DNA of 64,000 nucleotides from an uncultured Pseudomonadales bacterium (lineage in GTDB: Bacteria; Pseudomonadota; Gammaproteobacteria; Pseudomonadales; Porticoccaceae): positions 1,468,001 to 1,532,000 of the forward strand of contig OX044363.1 of assembly GCA_943846685.1 (NCBI GenBank), read 5' to 3'. The position numbers and the translations under genes are program-made. The notes below the pieces were generated by a model. The model was not told the DNA's origin. It saw nothing but the letters and a program-made list of their open reading frames with translations, and searched no databases. Positions 10,179 to 20,214 of the stretch are shown piece after piece. Positions within the stretch are counted from its first letter, which is position 1, and every line of letters starts with the position of its first letter.

Positions 10179-10880
10179 TTAAACCAGCTTATCTTTCGCT
10201 GCATTTATTTTCGCTGCCAGATAGTCACTGCCGCCGCGATCGGGATGCAGTCGCTGCATCAGTCGCTTATGGGCTTTGATAATATCTTCTTTAGCGGCAT
10301 TGGGCTCCAGGCCGAGAATTTCATAGGCTTCTTTTTCCGAGAGATCGGAGATATTGCTAGCCTGATAGCTTTGATCCGAGCTACCTTGATTTGATCCGCC
10401 TTGAGTGTTGCGCAGCAGATAGGTCTGCAATAACACGTAGGACTCTCGATCTGATTGTTTAAACTCTTCTACTAGGCTCTGAAGTTCTAAGGTGCTTAAT
10501 TGCGAGAGGTGCCTGCCGGAAAATTCTCCCTGTAAAACTTCTCCATCCATCTCTTTAGTCGAAAAATTTACTGTAACCAGCAGTGATTTGGTGCGAAATT
10601 GCGAGGGACTGGTTTTAAAGCGGCTAAGAATTTGCAGAAATGGCAGGGCCCGCAACCCCAAACCAAAAATGGTTTTTGCCAGCGGCACTAATACTGCCAG
10701 ACCCGCGCCGAGCCAGTGCATTCTTCCACTGGCCACGAGTATCACTGAGAAACCCAATACTGACCAGAATGCGCTGCGCCAGAGGAACGATCGGCGTTTT
10801 TCTGTGGGTAGGCTTTTAAAACTCTTCCACCAGTACCAGACAGAAAAGATGATTGCGATGAGTAAAAGTATTCTCGGCAT
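10179..10880 (-). CDS. Membrane-anchored J-domain protein
   Basis: A 233-residue protein. The N-terminus has a membrane helix (LLLIAIIFSVWYWW, residues 5-18) and a second hydrophobic stretch at about 33-70. The C-terminal 50-60 residues form a J domain: EAYEILGLEPNAAKEDI, then the essential HPD in RLHPDRGGSDYLAAKIN. J domains stimulate DnaK ATPase, so this probably recruits DnaK to a membrane client. The J domain sits at the C-terminus, as in TIM14/DjlA-like proteins, and the protein ends just after it. No client gene is obvious nearby. Confidence 0.85.
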   Translation of the reverse strand: MPRILLLIAIIFSVWYWWKSFKSLPTEKRRSFLWRSAFWSVLGFSVILVASGRMHWLGAGLAVLVPLAKTIFGLGLRALPFLQILSRFKTSPSQFRTKSLLVTVNFSTKEMDGEVLQGEFSGRHLSQLSTLELQSLVEEFKQSDRESYVLLQTYLLRNTQGGSNQGSSDQSYQASNISDLSEKEAYEILGLEPNAAKEDIIKAHKRLMQRLHPDRGGSDYLAAKINAAKDKLV

Positions 10881-10940
10881 AAGAGCTGTTTCTCTATCAG
10901 GTTAATAACTGAATTTAAGTATAAAAATAGAACCTATAAA

Positions 10941-10972
10941 AAAGCCCCAATCCAATAAAGGGTAGGGGCTTT
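10941..10972 (-). terminator. Terminator of the DAHP synthase gene
   Basis: AAAGCCCC (10941-10948) pairs with GGGGCTTT (10965-10972), with some inner pairing, 39 nt beyond the stop of the minus-strand DAHP synthase gene. On the minus strand the stem is followed by a T run, as in an intrinsic terminator. Confidence 0.75.
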
Positions 10973-11011
10973 AGATCAAACTATCAATACGCTGACCGAT
11001 ATCACTAGTTA

Positions 11012-12079
11012 TTAGCGAGTTTTAAGAGCATCACGCAGCTTATCTGCCATAGATATCAATGAAGTCTCAGTAGTTTCCCAGTCGATACAGGCATCGGTAA
11101 CTGAAACCCCATACGCCATCTCATCGGCATTGCTCGACAGCTTCTGGTTGCCACCATTTAGATGACTCTCAATCATAACGCCGATAATCGACTTATTCCC
11201 TTCGAGGATCTGGTTGGTCACATTATCCAAAACCAGCGGCTGTAGATTGTGGTCTTTATTGGAGTTGGCATGACTGCAGTCGACCATAATGTTTGGTGCT
11301 ATTCCAGCCGCTTCCAATTCCTGTTCGCAGATTGAAACGCTGACCGAGTCGTAGTTCGGCTTGCCATTACCACCACGCAGTACTACGTGGGCATAGGGGT
11401 TGCCTTTGGTAGTAACAACCGAAACATTGCCGTCGGAATTGATGCCCAAAAAGCGGTGCGGGCTAGCTACGGACTGCAGGGCATTAATCGCCACAGTCAG
11501 ACTGCCGTCGGTACCGTTTTTAAAACCAACCGATGAGGAGAGGCCGGAAGCCATTTCGCGGTGAGTCTGTGATTCAGTGGTGCGTGCACCAATGGCAGAC
11601 CAGGCGATCAGATCCTGCATATACTGTGGCGATATAGGATCTAAGGCTTCGGTTGCCGTGGGCAGGCCGATCTCAAGAATATCGTGAAGTAACTGGCGGC
11701 CTATATGCAGACCATCGGTAATCTTAAACGAGTCGTTCATAAACGGATCGTTAATTAAACCTTTCCAGCCGGTGGTTGTGCGTGGCTTTTCAAAATAGAC
11801 GCGCATAACGATCAACAGCGTATCGCTGACTTTTTCGGCAAGGGCTTTTAGGCGCACAGCATATTCCTGAGCGGCTTTAAGATCATGAATTGAACAGGGG
11901 CCGACGACCACAATAACCCGATGGTCTTTGCGTTCAAGGATATTTTCAATCTCTGTTCTACCCTGTGAAATAACGTCACGGGCTTTTTCTGACAGCGGTA
12001 TTTCACGCTTCAGTTCTGCCGGAGTAATCAGGATCTCTGGCGGTTCAATATTAATGTTTTCTACTGCGTGGGGATCCAT
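11012..12079 (-). CDS. 3-deoxy-7-phosphoheptulonate (DAHP) synthase, type I
   Basis: This enzyme joins phosphoenolpyruvate and erythrose 4-phosphate, the first step of the shikimate pathway. The 355-residue length and the sequence fit the AroF/AroG/AroH class: VVVGPCSIHD, RVYFEKPRTTTGWKG (active-site Lys-Pro-Arg-Thr), WSAIGARTTESQ, GFKNGTDGS, and MVDCSHANSNK near the C-terminus, which holds metal ligands. Which aromatic amino acid inhibits it cannot be told from sequence, so no paralogue letter is given. It is a single gene with its own terminator. The nearest upstream gene on the same strand ends 69 nt away. Confidence 0.95.
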   Translation of the reverse strand: MDPHAVENINIEPPEILITPAELKREIPLSEKARDVISQGRTEIENILERKDHRVIVVVGPCSIHDLKAAQEYAVRLKALAEKVSDTLLIVMRVYFEKPRTTTGWKGLINDPFMNDSFKITDGLHIGRQLLHDILEIGLPTATEALDPISPQYMQDLIAWSAIGARTTESQTHREMASGLSSSVGFKNGTDGSLTVAINALQSVASPHRFLGINSDGNVSVVTTKGNPYAHVVLRGGNGKPNYDSVSVSICEQELEAAGIAPNIMVDCSHANSNKDHNLQPLVLDNVTNQILEGNKSIIGVMIESHLNGGNQKLSSNADEMAYGVSVTDACIDWETTETSLISMADKLRDALKTR

Positions 12080-12148
12080 GTTGGAATTCCTAACAATTAA
12101 CTTTATTCGAAGTTAGCTATTGTACTTAAATATTATCAATATTGAAGA

Positions 12149-15100
12149 TTATTCCGCGTCAACCTCAATAAACATAGGGATTTGAGGAAAATAGAGTGCA
12201 CAGCGTACTTGATTGTCCTGTAGACCTTTATACAAATTGGCATAGTGCCTGAGTTGGCCCTGATAAGCGTTGGTCTGCCTGTCGATAAATTGCTTCTGGC
12301 TTTCATCGGCTGCGGGCTTGGAAAATTTGTAATCAATAATCCAGCGCAGACCCCCATCGACAAAGGTTCTATCTATCACCGAAGTGCCGGCGCGATTTTG
12401 CTCTGGCTGATAATAACCCAGGGCTTGCTCACACTGCGCCTGGTCATGCCTGTGCAATATCCACTGCCCCTTTGGGTCTTCGAGCATAAGCTGAATAGCA
12501 TTACTAAGACTGTCGAGTTCAGCAGTGCTGGCCAGTATTCCCTGTTCTTTAAGCTGCGCTGCCCAGGCGGTGGGTAGCTGTGTAATACGCTGGGCTGTCC
12601 ATTTGGCTACGCCTTCATTGGCGATCTGTTTAAGAGTTCGGTGAAGAACGGTGCCGAGTAATCTTGCGCGGGTGGATAAGTTTTCATCGACCTGATTTTC
12701 TGCAGCGATCGCTATCTCTTCACTGCCCGTCAACATAGAACCCTGAGATGCTGTCTGGGGTTCGAATTGCGCGGGCAGGCGGCGGATATGTTGCAGTTTG
12801 ATAGTCACTGCATCTGATTTATCCTCTTCCGGGCCCAAATAGACAGGGTATGTCTGGTCATCTATCCCTGACTCAACCGTCTTCCAGATCGGTGCCAATA
12901 ATGTGCCCTTACCCGGTGCTTGCCATCCTTGTTTTTTTGCCGCTTTGAGCGAGGCGGATAAATACAGTTTACGAATTGCCCGGGTTGCCGCCACATACAG
13001 CACACGGGTATTTTCCAGACGAGTCTTAAAGGCATCTTCATGTTTAAGGTAGCTGTAGACGCTATCATCTTCTTCATCGTGAGCACCCAGTGGTGCCATC
13101 ATTAGTGTCATCTGGTTGTGCTCATCTATATGTTGGCACCAGCGAAGCAAAGGCTTGCTATCAGACCCAGATGAACGCGCCAGTCCCGGCAGTATCACAT
13201 GATCAAATTCGAGCCCTTTTGACTTGTGAATGGTCATCAGTTGAATCACCGTTTGGCCGCTGTTATCAGTCTTGTTTTCATTCTTGCTTTCAGAACAACT
13301 GTCCCCCGAGGGCGCGGCATAGAGCTTCTCAACCGCCTGCTGAAAACCTGTCCAATCGGTCAGGCTTCCTGCGATCTGCCAGTTTTCCAGCAGATCTAAA
13401 TAGCTGCGCACATCACTGAGATCCGCGCTGCCATTCAGCGTTGCTGGGCCACCCAGTTCAACCCAAAGCTGCTCTACAGTTTCACGCAGGCTATTGCGGG
13501 AACGGTTTTTCCAGGCAGTTAAGAGTAGTGGAACAACCCGTTGTAATGCGCTCTGACCATGATCCGATAATTGCTTATAAGCCTGATGACAATTTTCAGA
13601 ATTAGATAACCTTTCTAGCTGCGCGAGAATCGCATCGCCGCGCTTTGTGCCGGCACTATTATTAGCACTATCAAAAGTACTATTGCTAATGGTTAATAAA
13701 TCCGCTGTATCCAGGCCACAAAACGGTGCTCGCAACAGTGCTAGCCAGGGAATTTTATCCGCCGGTGAAAGTAGGGCACGGGTTATCGAAAGCATATCAA
13801 TAACCGGCATTCGGCTGGCCAGTGGTGTGATATCAATTGCCTGCCATTTAAGCTTGGCTTCACGCAGGGCTGGAACAATGCTTTTCAGATGACCGCGACC
13901 GCGTACCAATATCGCAATAGATTCGCCCGGTTGGTTATCGCATAGTTCCCTACAGGTCTTGGCAATATACTCAGCCTCTGCCTGTTGATAATCATCGCCG
14001 CAAAAACCCTGGAAGCTTACTGCGGGATCAGCGCCCGAGGCTTTAAAGGCCTCAGATGCAGAGTAGGGCACGGCACCGCGGCTGATATCAGGTACTGCAG
14101 GAAATGCTTCACTAAAGGTATCGTTTACCCAGTCGATAACGCCTTTTTGCGAGCGGAAGTTGCAGCTTAATGCCAGCGGTGTGCACTGCACTGGGCCAAT
14201 TGGATGGCGCTGGGCATTGATGAACAGTCCGACATTGGCATTGCGGAAACCGTACAGCGACTGCATGGCATCGCCCACCAGAAAAAGGGTTCGGCCATCA
14301 TCTGGCTGCCAACCGGCAATCAGGTGTTCGAGCAATTTAATCTGTGCCCCAGAGGTATCCTGAAACTCATCCACCAGAATATGCCGCAGCTGGTAATCTA
14401 GCCGAAGCGTGATATCAGATATGGATTCATCTTCTGGTGAAGGCTCTATAGCTTCCAGTGCCGCTAGAGTAATAGCCGGATAGTCACACTGATCATGCTG
14501 TTTAAACACAGTCTCAAGTTCAGCGGCTAAATGGCGAAGCAGACAACTTAGCGCATCGAGCATCAACTGCTGGGATTGGTTTATATTGGATTCAGGTAGG
14601 TAGAGTGCATTGAGAATTAACTCATGGATATCGGGGTGGTTGCGGCACCATTCGAGCAGTACGCCCATCTGTTGCTTGGCGTCTTTTTGATCCGCCGGGA
14701 AACCATTATTTTTCGTTACCTGCTTGCGCGGTTCATTCTTTCCAGTAACCAGCATGCTGAGTAAAATCTTCCACTGCTGAATACCCTCGAGACTAATATC
14801 TGGCAGCTCGGTAATACCGGCCAGCTCAGTTATGGGAGACGGTTTATCTGTGGGTATATGGTTGGCGGCAAAATCTGCTAGATAAATTAGCTCGCCAGCG
14901 ATTGGCAGCAAAGCATCCTGAAGCGTTAAAAGTGTCTCACCGATAATCTGGTCGATCACCTGCTGGAAATACTGCTGATTTCCCTTGGCATCAAAAATCA
15001 GTGGCAACCACTGCTCACGCTTGCCGAGAATATCTGCCAGCAGTCGTTCGCAGCGCGCGGTATCATTGCCGGTATGGGCTAGCAGGACTGCTAACTGTTC

Positions 15101-15607
15101 GCCGACCTCGCCATCTTCCTCAATTCTTTGCAGTAGATTGCGTGCCGCCAGCTCATAGTGAACCGCAGGCTGTTCACTGGGCTCCGGTAGAGCGCCGAGT
15201 TTTGTTTCGAGGGCAAACTGGCTGGCAATATAGCGACAGAAACCATCAATAGTCTGAATACGCAGACGACCGGGCATCTCGAGCAGATTCCATCCCAGCT
15301 GGTTATTGCGTTCTACGGCTTGGGCAGCAATATCCCATGTCTGGGCCTCGTACTCATTATCTGGTCTTGGCTCATAGGCCGCAGCTTGCAGAGCACTGTG
15401 AATACGACTGCTCATTTCACCCGCGGCTTTGCGGGTAAAGGTGATACTGAGAATCTCTTCGGGATTTTCTACGCTACATAGCAAGCGTAAAACCCGCTGG
15501 GTGATCAGTCCGGTTTTACCTGAGCCAGCTGGTGCAGAGACAATAAAGCTCTGGGTTGGATCCAGCGCCATCTGCCGTTGCGGGCTATCGACTACTGACT
15601 GATTCAT
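12149..15607 (-). CDS. UvrD-family helicase/nuclease, AddA-like
   Basis: A 1152-residue superfamily 1 helicase. The Walker A motif APAGSGKT is at residues 25-32, SITFTRKAAGEM (motif Ia) follows, VDEFQDTS (motif II) is near residue 415, and TIHKSKGLEFDHV (motif V) lies later. The C-terminus has a PD-(D/E)XK nuclease core with IDYKFSKP near residue 1092. This is the architecture of AddA, the helicase-nuclease subunit that processes double-strand breaks for RecA-dependent repair. Its start overlaps the stop of the upstream AddB-like gene by 4 nt (ATGA), so the pair is translationally coupled. Whether the organism also has RecBCD is not visible here. Confidence 0.9.
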   Translation of the reverse strand: MNQSVVDSPQRQMALDPTQSFIVSAPAGSGKTGLITQRVLRLLCSVENPEEILSITFTRKAAGEMSSRIHSALQAAAYEPRPDNEYEAQTWDIAAQAVERNNQLGWNLLEMPGRLRIQTIDGFCRYIASQFALETKLGALPEPSEQPAVHYELAARNLLQRIEEDGEVGEQLAVLLAHTGNDTARCERLLADILGKREQWLPLIFDAKGNQQYFQQVIDQIIGETLLTLQDALLPIAGELIYLADFAANHIPTDKPSPITELAGITELPDISLEGIQQWKILLSMLVTGKNEPRKQVTKNNGFPADQKDAKQQMGVLLEWCRNHPDIHELILNALYLPESNINQSQQLMLDALSCLLRHLAAELETVFKQHDQCDYPAITLAALEAIEPSPEDESISDITLRLDYQLRHILVDEFQDTSGAQIKLLEHLIAGWQPDDGRTLFLVGDAMQSLYGFRNANVGLFINAQRHPIGPVQCTPLALSCNFRSQKGVIDWVNDTFSEAFPAVPDISRGAVPYSASEAFKASGADPAVSFQGFCGDDYQQAEAEYIAKTCRELCDNQPGESIAILVRGRGHLKSIVPALREAKLKWQAIDITPLASRMPVIDMLSITRALLSPADKIPWLALLRAPFCGLDTADLLTISNSTFDSANNSAGTKRGDAILAQLERLSNSENCHQAYKQLSDHGQSALQRVVPLLLTAWKNRSRNSLRETVEQLWVELGGPATLNGSADLSDVRSYLDLLENWQIAGSLTDWTGFQQAVEKLYAAPSGDSCSESKNENKTDNSGQTVIQLMTIHKSKGLEFDHVILPGLARSSGSDSKPLLRWCQHIDEHNQMTLMMAPLGAHDEEDDSVYSYLKHEDAFKTRLENTRVLYVAATRAIRKLYLSASLKAAKKQGWQAPGKGTLLAPIWKTVESGIDDQTYPVYLGPEEDKSDAVTIKLQHIRRLPAQFEPQTASQGSMLTGSEEIAIAAENQVDENLSTRARLLGTVLHRTLKQIANEGVAKWTAQRITQLPTAWAAQLKEQGILASTAELDSLSNAIQLMLEDPKGQWILHRHDQAQCEQALGYYQPEQNRAGTSVIDRTFVDGGLRWIIDYKFSKPAADESQKQFIDRQTNAYQGQLRHYANLYKGLQDNQVRCALYFPQIPMFIEVDAE

Positions 15608-18291
15608 AGATTATCCTCTTCAGTCGCAGCATTGGAATTGTTTGGAAGAACAGCGTTAATATCCGATTCTTCAGGCCAGCGATTTAAGGGCAGTAAATGA
15701 TCCTGATACCCAAAGCTGGTCTTGTGATGAACTTCCACGCTGGTATAACCCTGACAAAACTCAGCGGCTAAATTAGACAGTGCAGACTGCCATTCATCAA
15801 TTTGCTCTGACCAGTGTTCCGCAGGTTTTTCAAAGCTGATTAGTTGGCTGTCACTGCTGCCAATAAATTTAATATCACCAGCCCGCAACTGAGCAAAGGC
15901 ACAGCCATTGGCCTGAGGTTTGCTGGCCAAAAGATATAGCGGTAACTGAGGCTCAACAGGCCTGCTTCCTTCCCATTTGCTGGGTTGAACACGACCGGTT
16001 TTGTAATCAATAATCAGTAATTTATCACCTATTTGATCGACTCGATCCAGGCGCAGGGAAATATTGAGATCGCCAAATCTTATGCTGGCACTGCTCTCCA
16101 GATCGGCAACCTCAAAAGGCTCGCGCTGCTTTTCCTCGTCGATCCATTCGCGAAGTAATTTCTCCAAACGCTGCTGCTCCAGAGCCCGGAAGCGCTCACC
16201 GCGCAGAACGCTATGGCGAGGAGCCCATTCAATTAAAGTATCGGCAATAGTCGTCGATAACTGTGCAGAGAGTTGTTCTTCGGAGAGTGCATATAGACGG
16301 CTGGAGCTTTTCCACTCAGTCCACAGACGGAAAAGTATTTCATGAATCAGTGAACCGCGATCCATTGCCGAAAGACCCTGAATAGGTTCCTCCAGCGGCT
16401 CGGCTTTAAGGCGGTGTGTGGCAAAGGCATTAAACGGACAGATCGCCTGATTCTCCAAAAGCTTGCTGCCGCCACGTATATTTTCACTCGCCGGGTTGTA
16501 GGCGGGCGCGCGATCTTTAACCAGTTCGCACTGCTCAGGTTGTGCCAGCCAGGGTGGATAAGCCTCTGGCTCAACAAATAATTCTGCGCCGTTGGATACC
16601 GCTATATCGCGAATTAAGGGGCTGGGCTCAAGCTGCTCTTCACCACGCAGAAGCGGGTAGCTAAGAATCAATCGCTGGCTGTTATTTTTATAGCCTGACA
16701 GCAACTCTTGAGCGATCTGCAATTCACGCTCCGGAAGGCTGTGGGGCATTTCATATTGGCGTTGAAAATCTGCGGGCAACAGCGGGTTAATCGCCACTGA
16801 AGCAGGGAAGTTCTGGCTGTGCATACCGACTATCCACAGCTGATCAAAGTGCAGTCCCGAGCCTTCCAATAACCCCAGTATCTGCAATGGCGCATCGGCG
16901 GTTTTAGGATGAAATACCGAGTCCTGAGCCAGTAATTGAAGATGTTTTAAAGCGGTAGCCAGACCCACTTCAATGCCCAGGTTATCGAGAGTACAGAACT
17001 GCTCAATAGTACTATCCCACTGCTGGCGCTGCTGGTACTCAATACTGTTTAAGCTGCGGCTGCCAGGCCAATCCATATCGGCGAGAAATTGATTGAAGAA
17101 CTGAGCCCAGCCAGTGAAGTTTTTCTGGGTGCCGGTTTTGACCTTGGAAAATCTTTTTAGATCAATTAAAGGCTGGAGAATATCGACTATTGATTGACGA
17201 TGCTGTTGATCAATCTGCGGCGATTCTTCGTCGGGCATAATTGTCGATAAAAACTTTTCGAGGGTAAATTCAAAGCGCCGGGTTTTGCGCAGAGCCAGCT
17301 CGCAGTCAACACGATATTGCAGTGGCAATTGATCAAATGCTGAAAACGGTGAGTAGAGAAGTTGCAGCCAGTTATTCAATGGTCGTTCGTATTGCAAGAT
17401 TTCGATAAGCCCAAGAGCCGCACTAATAACCGCTGTATCCGCCAGAGCTGTACCCGCCGAGATATTCACCAACATCTCAGTCTCTTCTGACTTAAGTGCT
17501 TCGCTAACAACGCGGGCCACCTGCGGCAGGCTGTTATTCAGATCCGGCACAATAATTCCCAGCCGTTGCTGGGGTTTAGCCTTTAGCTGCTGAGCGGCCC
17601 AGTTAGCTGCCATCCGCAGTTCTGTTTGGGGATCCTGACATTCCAGACGGTAGGCCTGATTATTATTTTTAGAAACCGTGCTATCTGTATCTACTTTAAC
17701 GATTGAGCTGCTGGCAGTTTCGATAACAAGCGCCTGTAGTGGCGGGATAGATTGAAAACCATAGAGCATGATCTCTGTTTCAGCGGGCAGGGCAGCCTGT
17801 TCAAAGCCACGCTGTATAAGCTGCCAGCTGGATTGCTGGCTGATCAATTTATTTTTCTGCAGCAGCTCTTCAAAGCTATTGGTCCAGCGCTTAAAGTATT
17901 CCACCGCCGGTGTCTCGCCCGGTACCTGATCTGCACTGAGGTTCCAGTTCTGTAATGTCTTTAATGTATCCGCGGCAATTTTTGCATAACTACTGCTATG
18001 GGCAGAATCATCTTTGGCAATAGCCCGCTCCCAGTAGTAGCGGCTCTGCTGTGCCCCAACGACTGCAAGCCCCGAGACCAGAGAGTGGTTTTGATCCTGA
18101 AGTTCATCCCAGCAGTATTTTAGCCAGTGATCAATAGAATAGACGCGTGGTTGGCGCCACACAGATTTGCCTATCGCCAGTGCCCAGGCGTCATTAATCT
18201 TGGCGGCCAGACGATGATTGGGCGTCAATATTAAAGCGTCGCGCTCTATAGCGTCGCGAAAAAGGCTTATATCTATAAGTGGTGGCAGCAT
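15604..18291 (-). CDS. PD-(D/E)XK nuclease family protein, AddB-like (probable DNA repair protein)
   Basis: An 895-residue protein with the layout of AddB: an N-terminal degenerate helicase-like region and a C-terminal RecB-family nuclease. At the expected Walker A position the sequence is LTPNHRLAAKI, with no GxGKT, so it is probably not a motor. The nuclease core LLIIDYKTGRV is near residue 762, with a conserved Gly-Ser-Leu-Ile-His helix before it (RGSLIHEILFRLW). It matches what I know of the family called 'probable DNA repair protein' in Gammaproteobacteria (TIGR03623). It is the first gene of a two-gene unit and is divergent from rmuC, another recombination gene. Confidence 0.85.
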   Translation of the reverse strand: MLPPLIDISLFRDAIERDALILTPNHRLAAKINDAWALAIGKSVWRQPRVYSIDHWLKYCWDELQDQNHSLVSGLAVVGAQQSRYYWERAIAKDDSAHSSSYAKIAADTLKTLQNWNLSADQVPGETPAVEYFKRWTNSFEELLQKNKLISQQSSWQLIQRGFEQAALPAETEIMLYGFQSIPPLQALVIETASSSIVKVDTDSTVSKNNNQAYRLECQDPQTELRMAANWAAQQLKAKPQQRLGIIVPDLNNSLPQVARVVSEALKSEETEMLVNISAGTALADTAVISAALGLIEILQYERPLNNWLQLLYSPFSAFDQLPLQYRVDCELALRKTRRFEFTLEKFLSTIMPDEESPQIDQQHRQSIVDILQPLIDLKRFSKVKTGTQKNFTGWAQFFNQFLADMDWPGSRSLNSIEYQQRQQWDSTIEQFCTLDNLGIEVGLATALKHLQLLAQDSVFHPKTADAPLQILGLLEGSGLHFDQLWIVGMHSQNFPASVAINPLLPADFQRQYEMPHSLPERELQIAQELLSGYKNNSQRLILSYPLLRGEEQLEPSPLIRDIAVSNGAELFVEPEAYPPWLAQPEQCELVKDRAPAYNPASENIRGGSKLLENQAICPFNAFATHRLKAEPLEEPIQGLSAMDRGSLIHEILFRLWTEWKSSSRLYALSEEQLSAQLSTTIADTLIEWAPRHSVLRGERFRALEQQRLEKLLREWIDEEKQREPFEVADLESSASIRFGDLNISLRLDRVDQIGDKLLIIDYKTGRVQPSKWEGSRPVEPQLPLYLLASKPQANGCAFAQLRAGDIKFIGSSDSQLISFEKPAEHWSEQIDEWQSALSNLAAEFCQGYTSVEVHHKTSFGYQDHLLPLNRWPEESDINAVLPNNSNAATEEDNL

Positions 18292-18382
18292 CCCTGAGTC
18301 GACAACTTTTATTATGATTTAAATAGGCCAGTATAATCGCAAAACTGCGGTGCAATTGACAGTAGGCTGATACAATAAAGCT

Positions 18383-19690
18383 ATGCAAATATCTAATGAA
18401 CTCGATTTTATTTTCTGGGCACTGGGCGGACTTCTTATCGGCCTCAGTCTGGGTGTCGCTATCAGTCAATTATTAGTCCGTGGTCAGCGCGCTAAAAGCG
18501 ATGCTGATTTGGCTGAACTCAGCAGTATTCGCCTTGAGCTTACGACAGCCAATGGTGTTCTCGAACAGCGCCTTGTCGGTCAGCATAGTCAGTACGAAGC
18601 CCAGTTAAAGCTACTTCAAGATGCCAAGAAAACCCTTAGTACGGAATTTGAAAATCTCGCCAACCGTATCTTTGAAGATAAGCAGGCGAAATTCTCTGTG
18701 CAGAATAAAGAGGCTTTAGAGGTCACCCTGAGCCCACTGCGTCGGGATATTGGTGATTTTCGCAAGCAGGTTGAGTCTGCCTACGATAAAGAAAATGCCG
18801 ATCGCAATAAGCTGGTCGGTCAGCTTAGTGAGCTGCAAAAGCAGACCATGCAGGTTTCCGCGGATGCGGTCTCGCTGGCCAATGCGCTGCGCGGCGATAA
18901 TAAAGCCCAGGGTAACTGGGGTGAATTTATTCTTGAAAAACTCCTTGAAGACTCAGGTTTATCTAAAGGCCGTGAGTACGATACTCAGGTGGCACTAAAG
19001 GATGAATCCGGTAAACGCCGTAACCCAGATGTGATTATTCATCTCCCCGAAGGCCGCGATATCGTTATCGATGCCAAGGTCAGTCTGGTTGATTACGAAC
19101 GCTATTTCCACGCTGAAGACGATGAGACCAAAAAGCAGTGCCTGCGTCAGCACCTCAATTCACTGCGCGCCCATATTAAAGGGCTTAGCCACAAAGACTA
19201 TGAGAAGCTTGAGGGCGTTAACAGCCTCGATTTTGTGCTGATCTTTGTCCCTGTTGAGGCGGCCTTTATGCTGGCACTGGATCAGGACCCTGAGATGATG
19301 CGCGATGCCTATGATCGCGGCATTATTTTGGTTAGCCCCAGTACCTTGATGGTGACCCTGAGAACGATTAAAAATCTCTGGCGCTATGCCGACCAAAGTC
19401 GCAATGCACAGATAATTGCCGATAAGGCCGGTGGTCTATATGACCAGTTTGTACGTTATATAGAGTCTCTGGATGAAGTTGGCAAACATATCAGTAAAAG
19501 TCAGGAGGCCTGGGATACTGCCCATAAACGCCTGTCTACTGGTAAAGGAAATCTTGTTCGTCGCACAGAGGAGCTGAAAAAGCTTGGCGCCAAAGCGAAG
19601 AAAAGCCTGCCTGAGAGTGCTGGTTTGGATGCTTTTGATATGCCAGCACAGCTAGCAGATGATTCGGATCTCCCCGAATCAAAAGACTAA
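18383..19690 (+). CDS. rmuC: DNA recombination protein RmuC
   Basis: RmuC limits recombination between inverted repeats in E. coli and has a nuclease-like domain. The 435-residue protein starts with a membrane anchor (FWALGGLLIGLSLGVAISQLL, about residues 12-32), followed by a long coiled coil (to about residue 160). The RmuC core then follows: GNWGEFILEKLLEDSGL, RNPDVIIHLPEGRDIVIDAKVSL, and LRTIKNLWR. It is divergent from the AddAB-like pair, with 91 bp between the two starts that must hold both promoters. The DUF2489 gene follows after 24 nt. Confidence 0.93.
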   Translation: MQISNELDFIFWALGGLLIGLSLGVAISQLLVRGQRAKSDADLAELSSIRLELTTANGVLEQRLVGQHSQYEAQLKLLQDAKKTLSTEFENLANRIFEDKQAKFSVQNKEALEVTLSPLRRDIGDFRKQVESAYDKENADRNKLVGQLSELQKQTMQVSADAVSLANALRGDNKAQGNWGEFILEKLLEDSGLSKGREYDTQVALKDESGKRRNPDVIIHLPEGRDIVIDAKVSLVDYERYFHAEDDETKKQCLRQHLNSLRAHIKGLSHKDYEKLEGVNSLDFVLIFVPVEAAFMLALDQDPEMMRDAYDRGIILVSPSTLMVTLRTIKNLWRYADQSRNAQIIADKAGGLYDQFVRYIESLDEVGKHISKSQEAWDTAHKRLSTGKGNLVRRTEELKKLGAKAKKSLPESAGLDAFDMPAQLADDSDLPESKD

Positions 19691-19714
19691 ATAAACAGAC
19701 GGGAAAGTTTGAGA

Positions 19715-20188
19715 ATGGTTTTAAGTAGTTTAATGCTGGTAGCCGGTGGACTGTTGCTGATCGCCTTGAGTATCTATGCTGGCTATCTGGGCTATAAGCT
19801 TCGTCAGCAACGAGTTGAAACAGAGCAGGCTCAGATAGAGCTAGCCAAAGAGTTGAGTAAAAAAGAAATTGAAGCACGACAGTCGGTACAGATCATTGCT
19901 CGGGCACTGGTGCAAAAAGATTTATCTGAAACGGAAGCGGCGATGCGTATCGCTTGGTTGAGCCAACAGATTAACCTGAGTGTCGATGAAGCTCAGCATG
20001 TCAGTGTCTTCACGCAACTTGCCGGCGCCACGGCGCATATCCCTATTCTCGACGACTGGGCTGCTCTGAGTAAAAGCGATAAGCGTCGTTTGGATGCAGA
20101 GCGAGAATCTATCGAGTCCAATTACCGCGAGTTTATTTACGCCAGCGCGGAAGATTTAACCGGTATTCAGCAGACACTAGTTAAATAA
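19715..20188 (+). CDS. DUF2489 domain-containing membrane-anchored protein
   Basis: A small protein (about 157 residues) with one N-terminal membrane helix (LMLVAGGLLLIALSIYAGYLGY) and a charged cytoplasmic part. It matches the uncharacterised DUF2489 family found downstream of DNA or RNA genes in gammaproteobacteria. I chose the ATG at 19715 over the TTG at 19709 because the GGGAAAG at 19701-19707 lies 7 nt before the ATG but only 1 nt before the TTG. Its position 24 nt after rmuC suggests co-transcription. No function is known to me. Confidence 0.75.
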   Translation: MVLSSLMLVAGGLLLIALSIYAGYLGYKLRQQRVETEQAQIELAKELSKKEIEARQSVQIIARALVQKDLSETEAAMRIAWLSQQINLSVDEAQHVSVFTQLAGATAHIPILDDWAALSKSDKRRLDAERESIESNYREFIYASAEDLTGIQQTLVK

Positions 20189-20214
20189 GTAGTGAAGTAA
20201 TCAAAAACCTTCAG

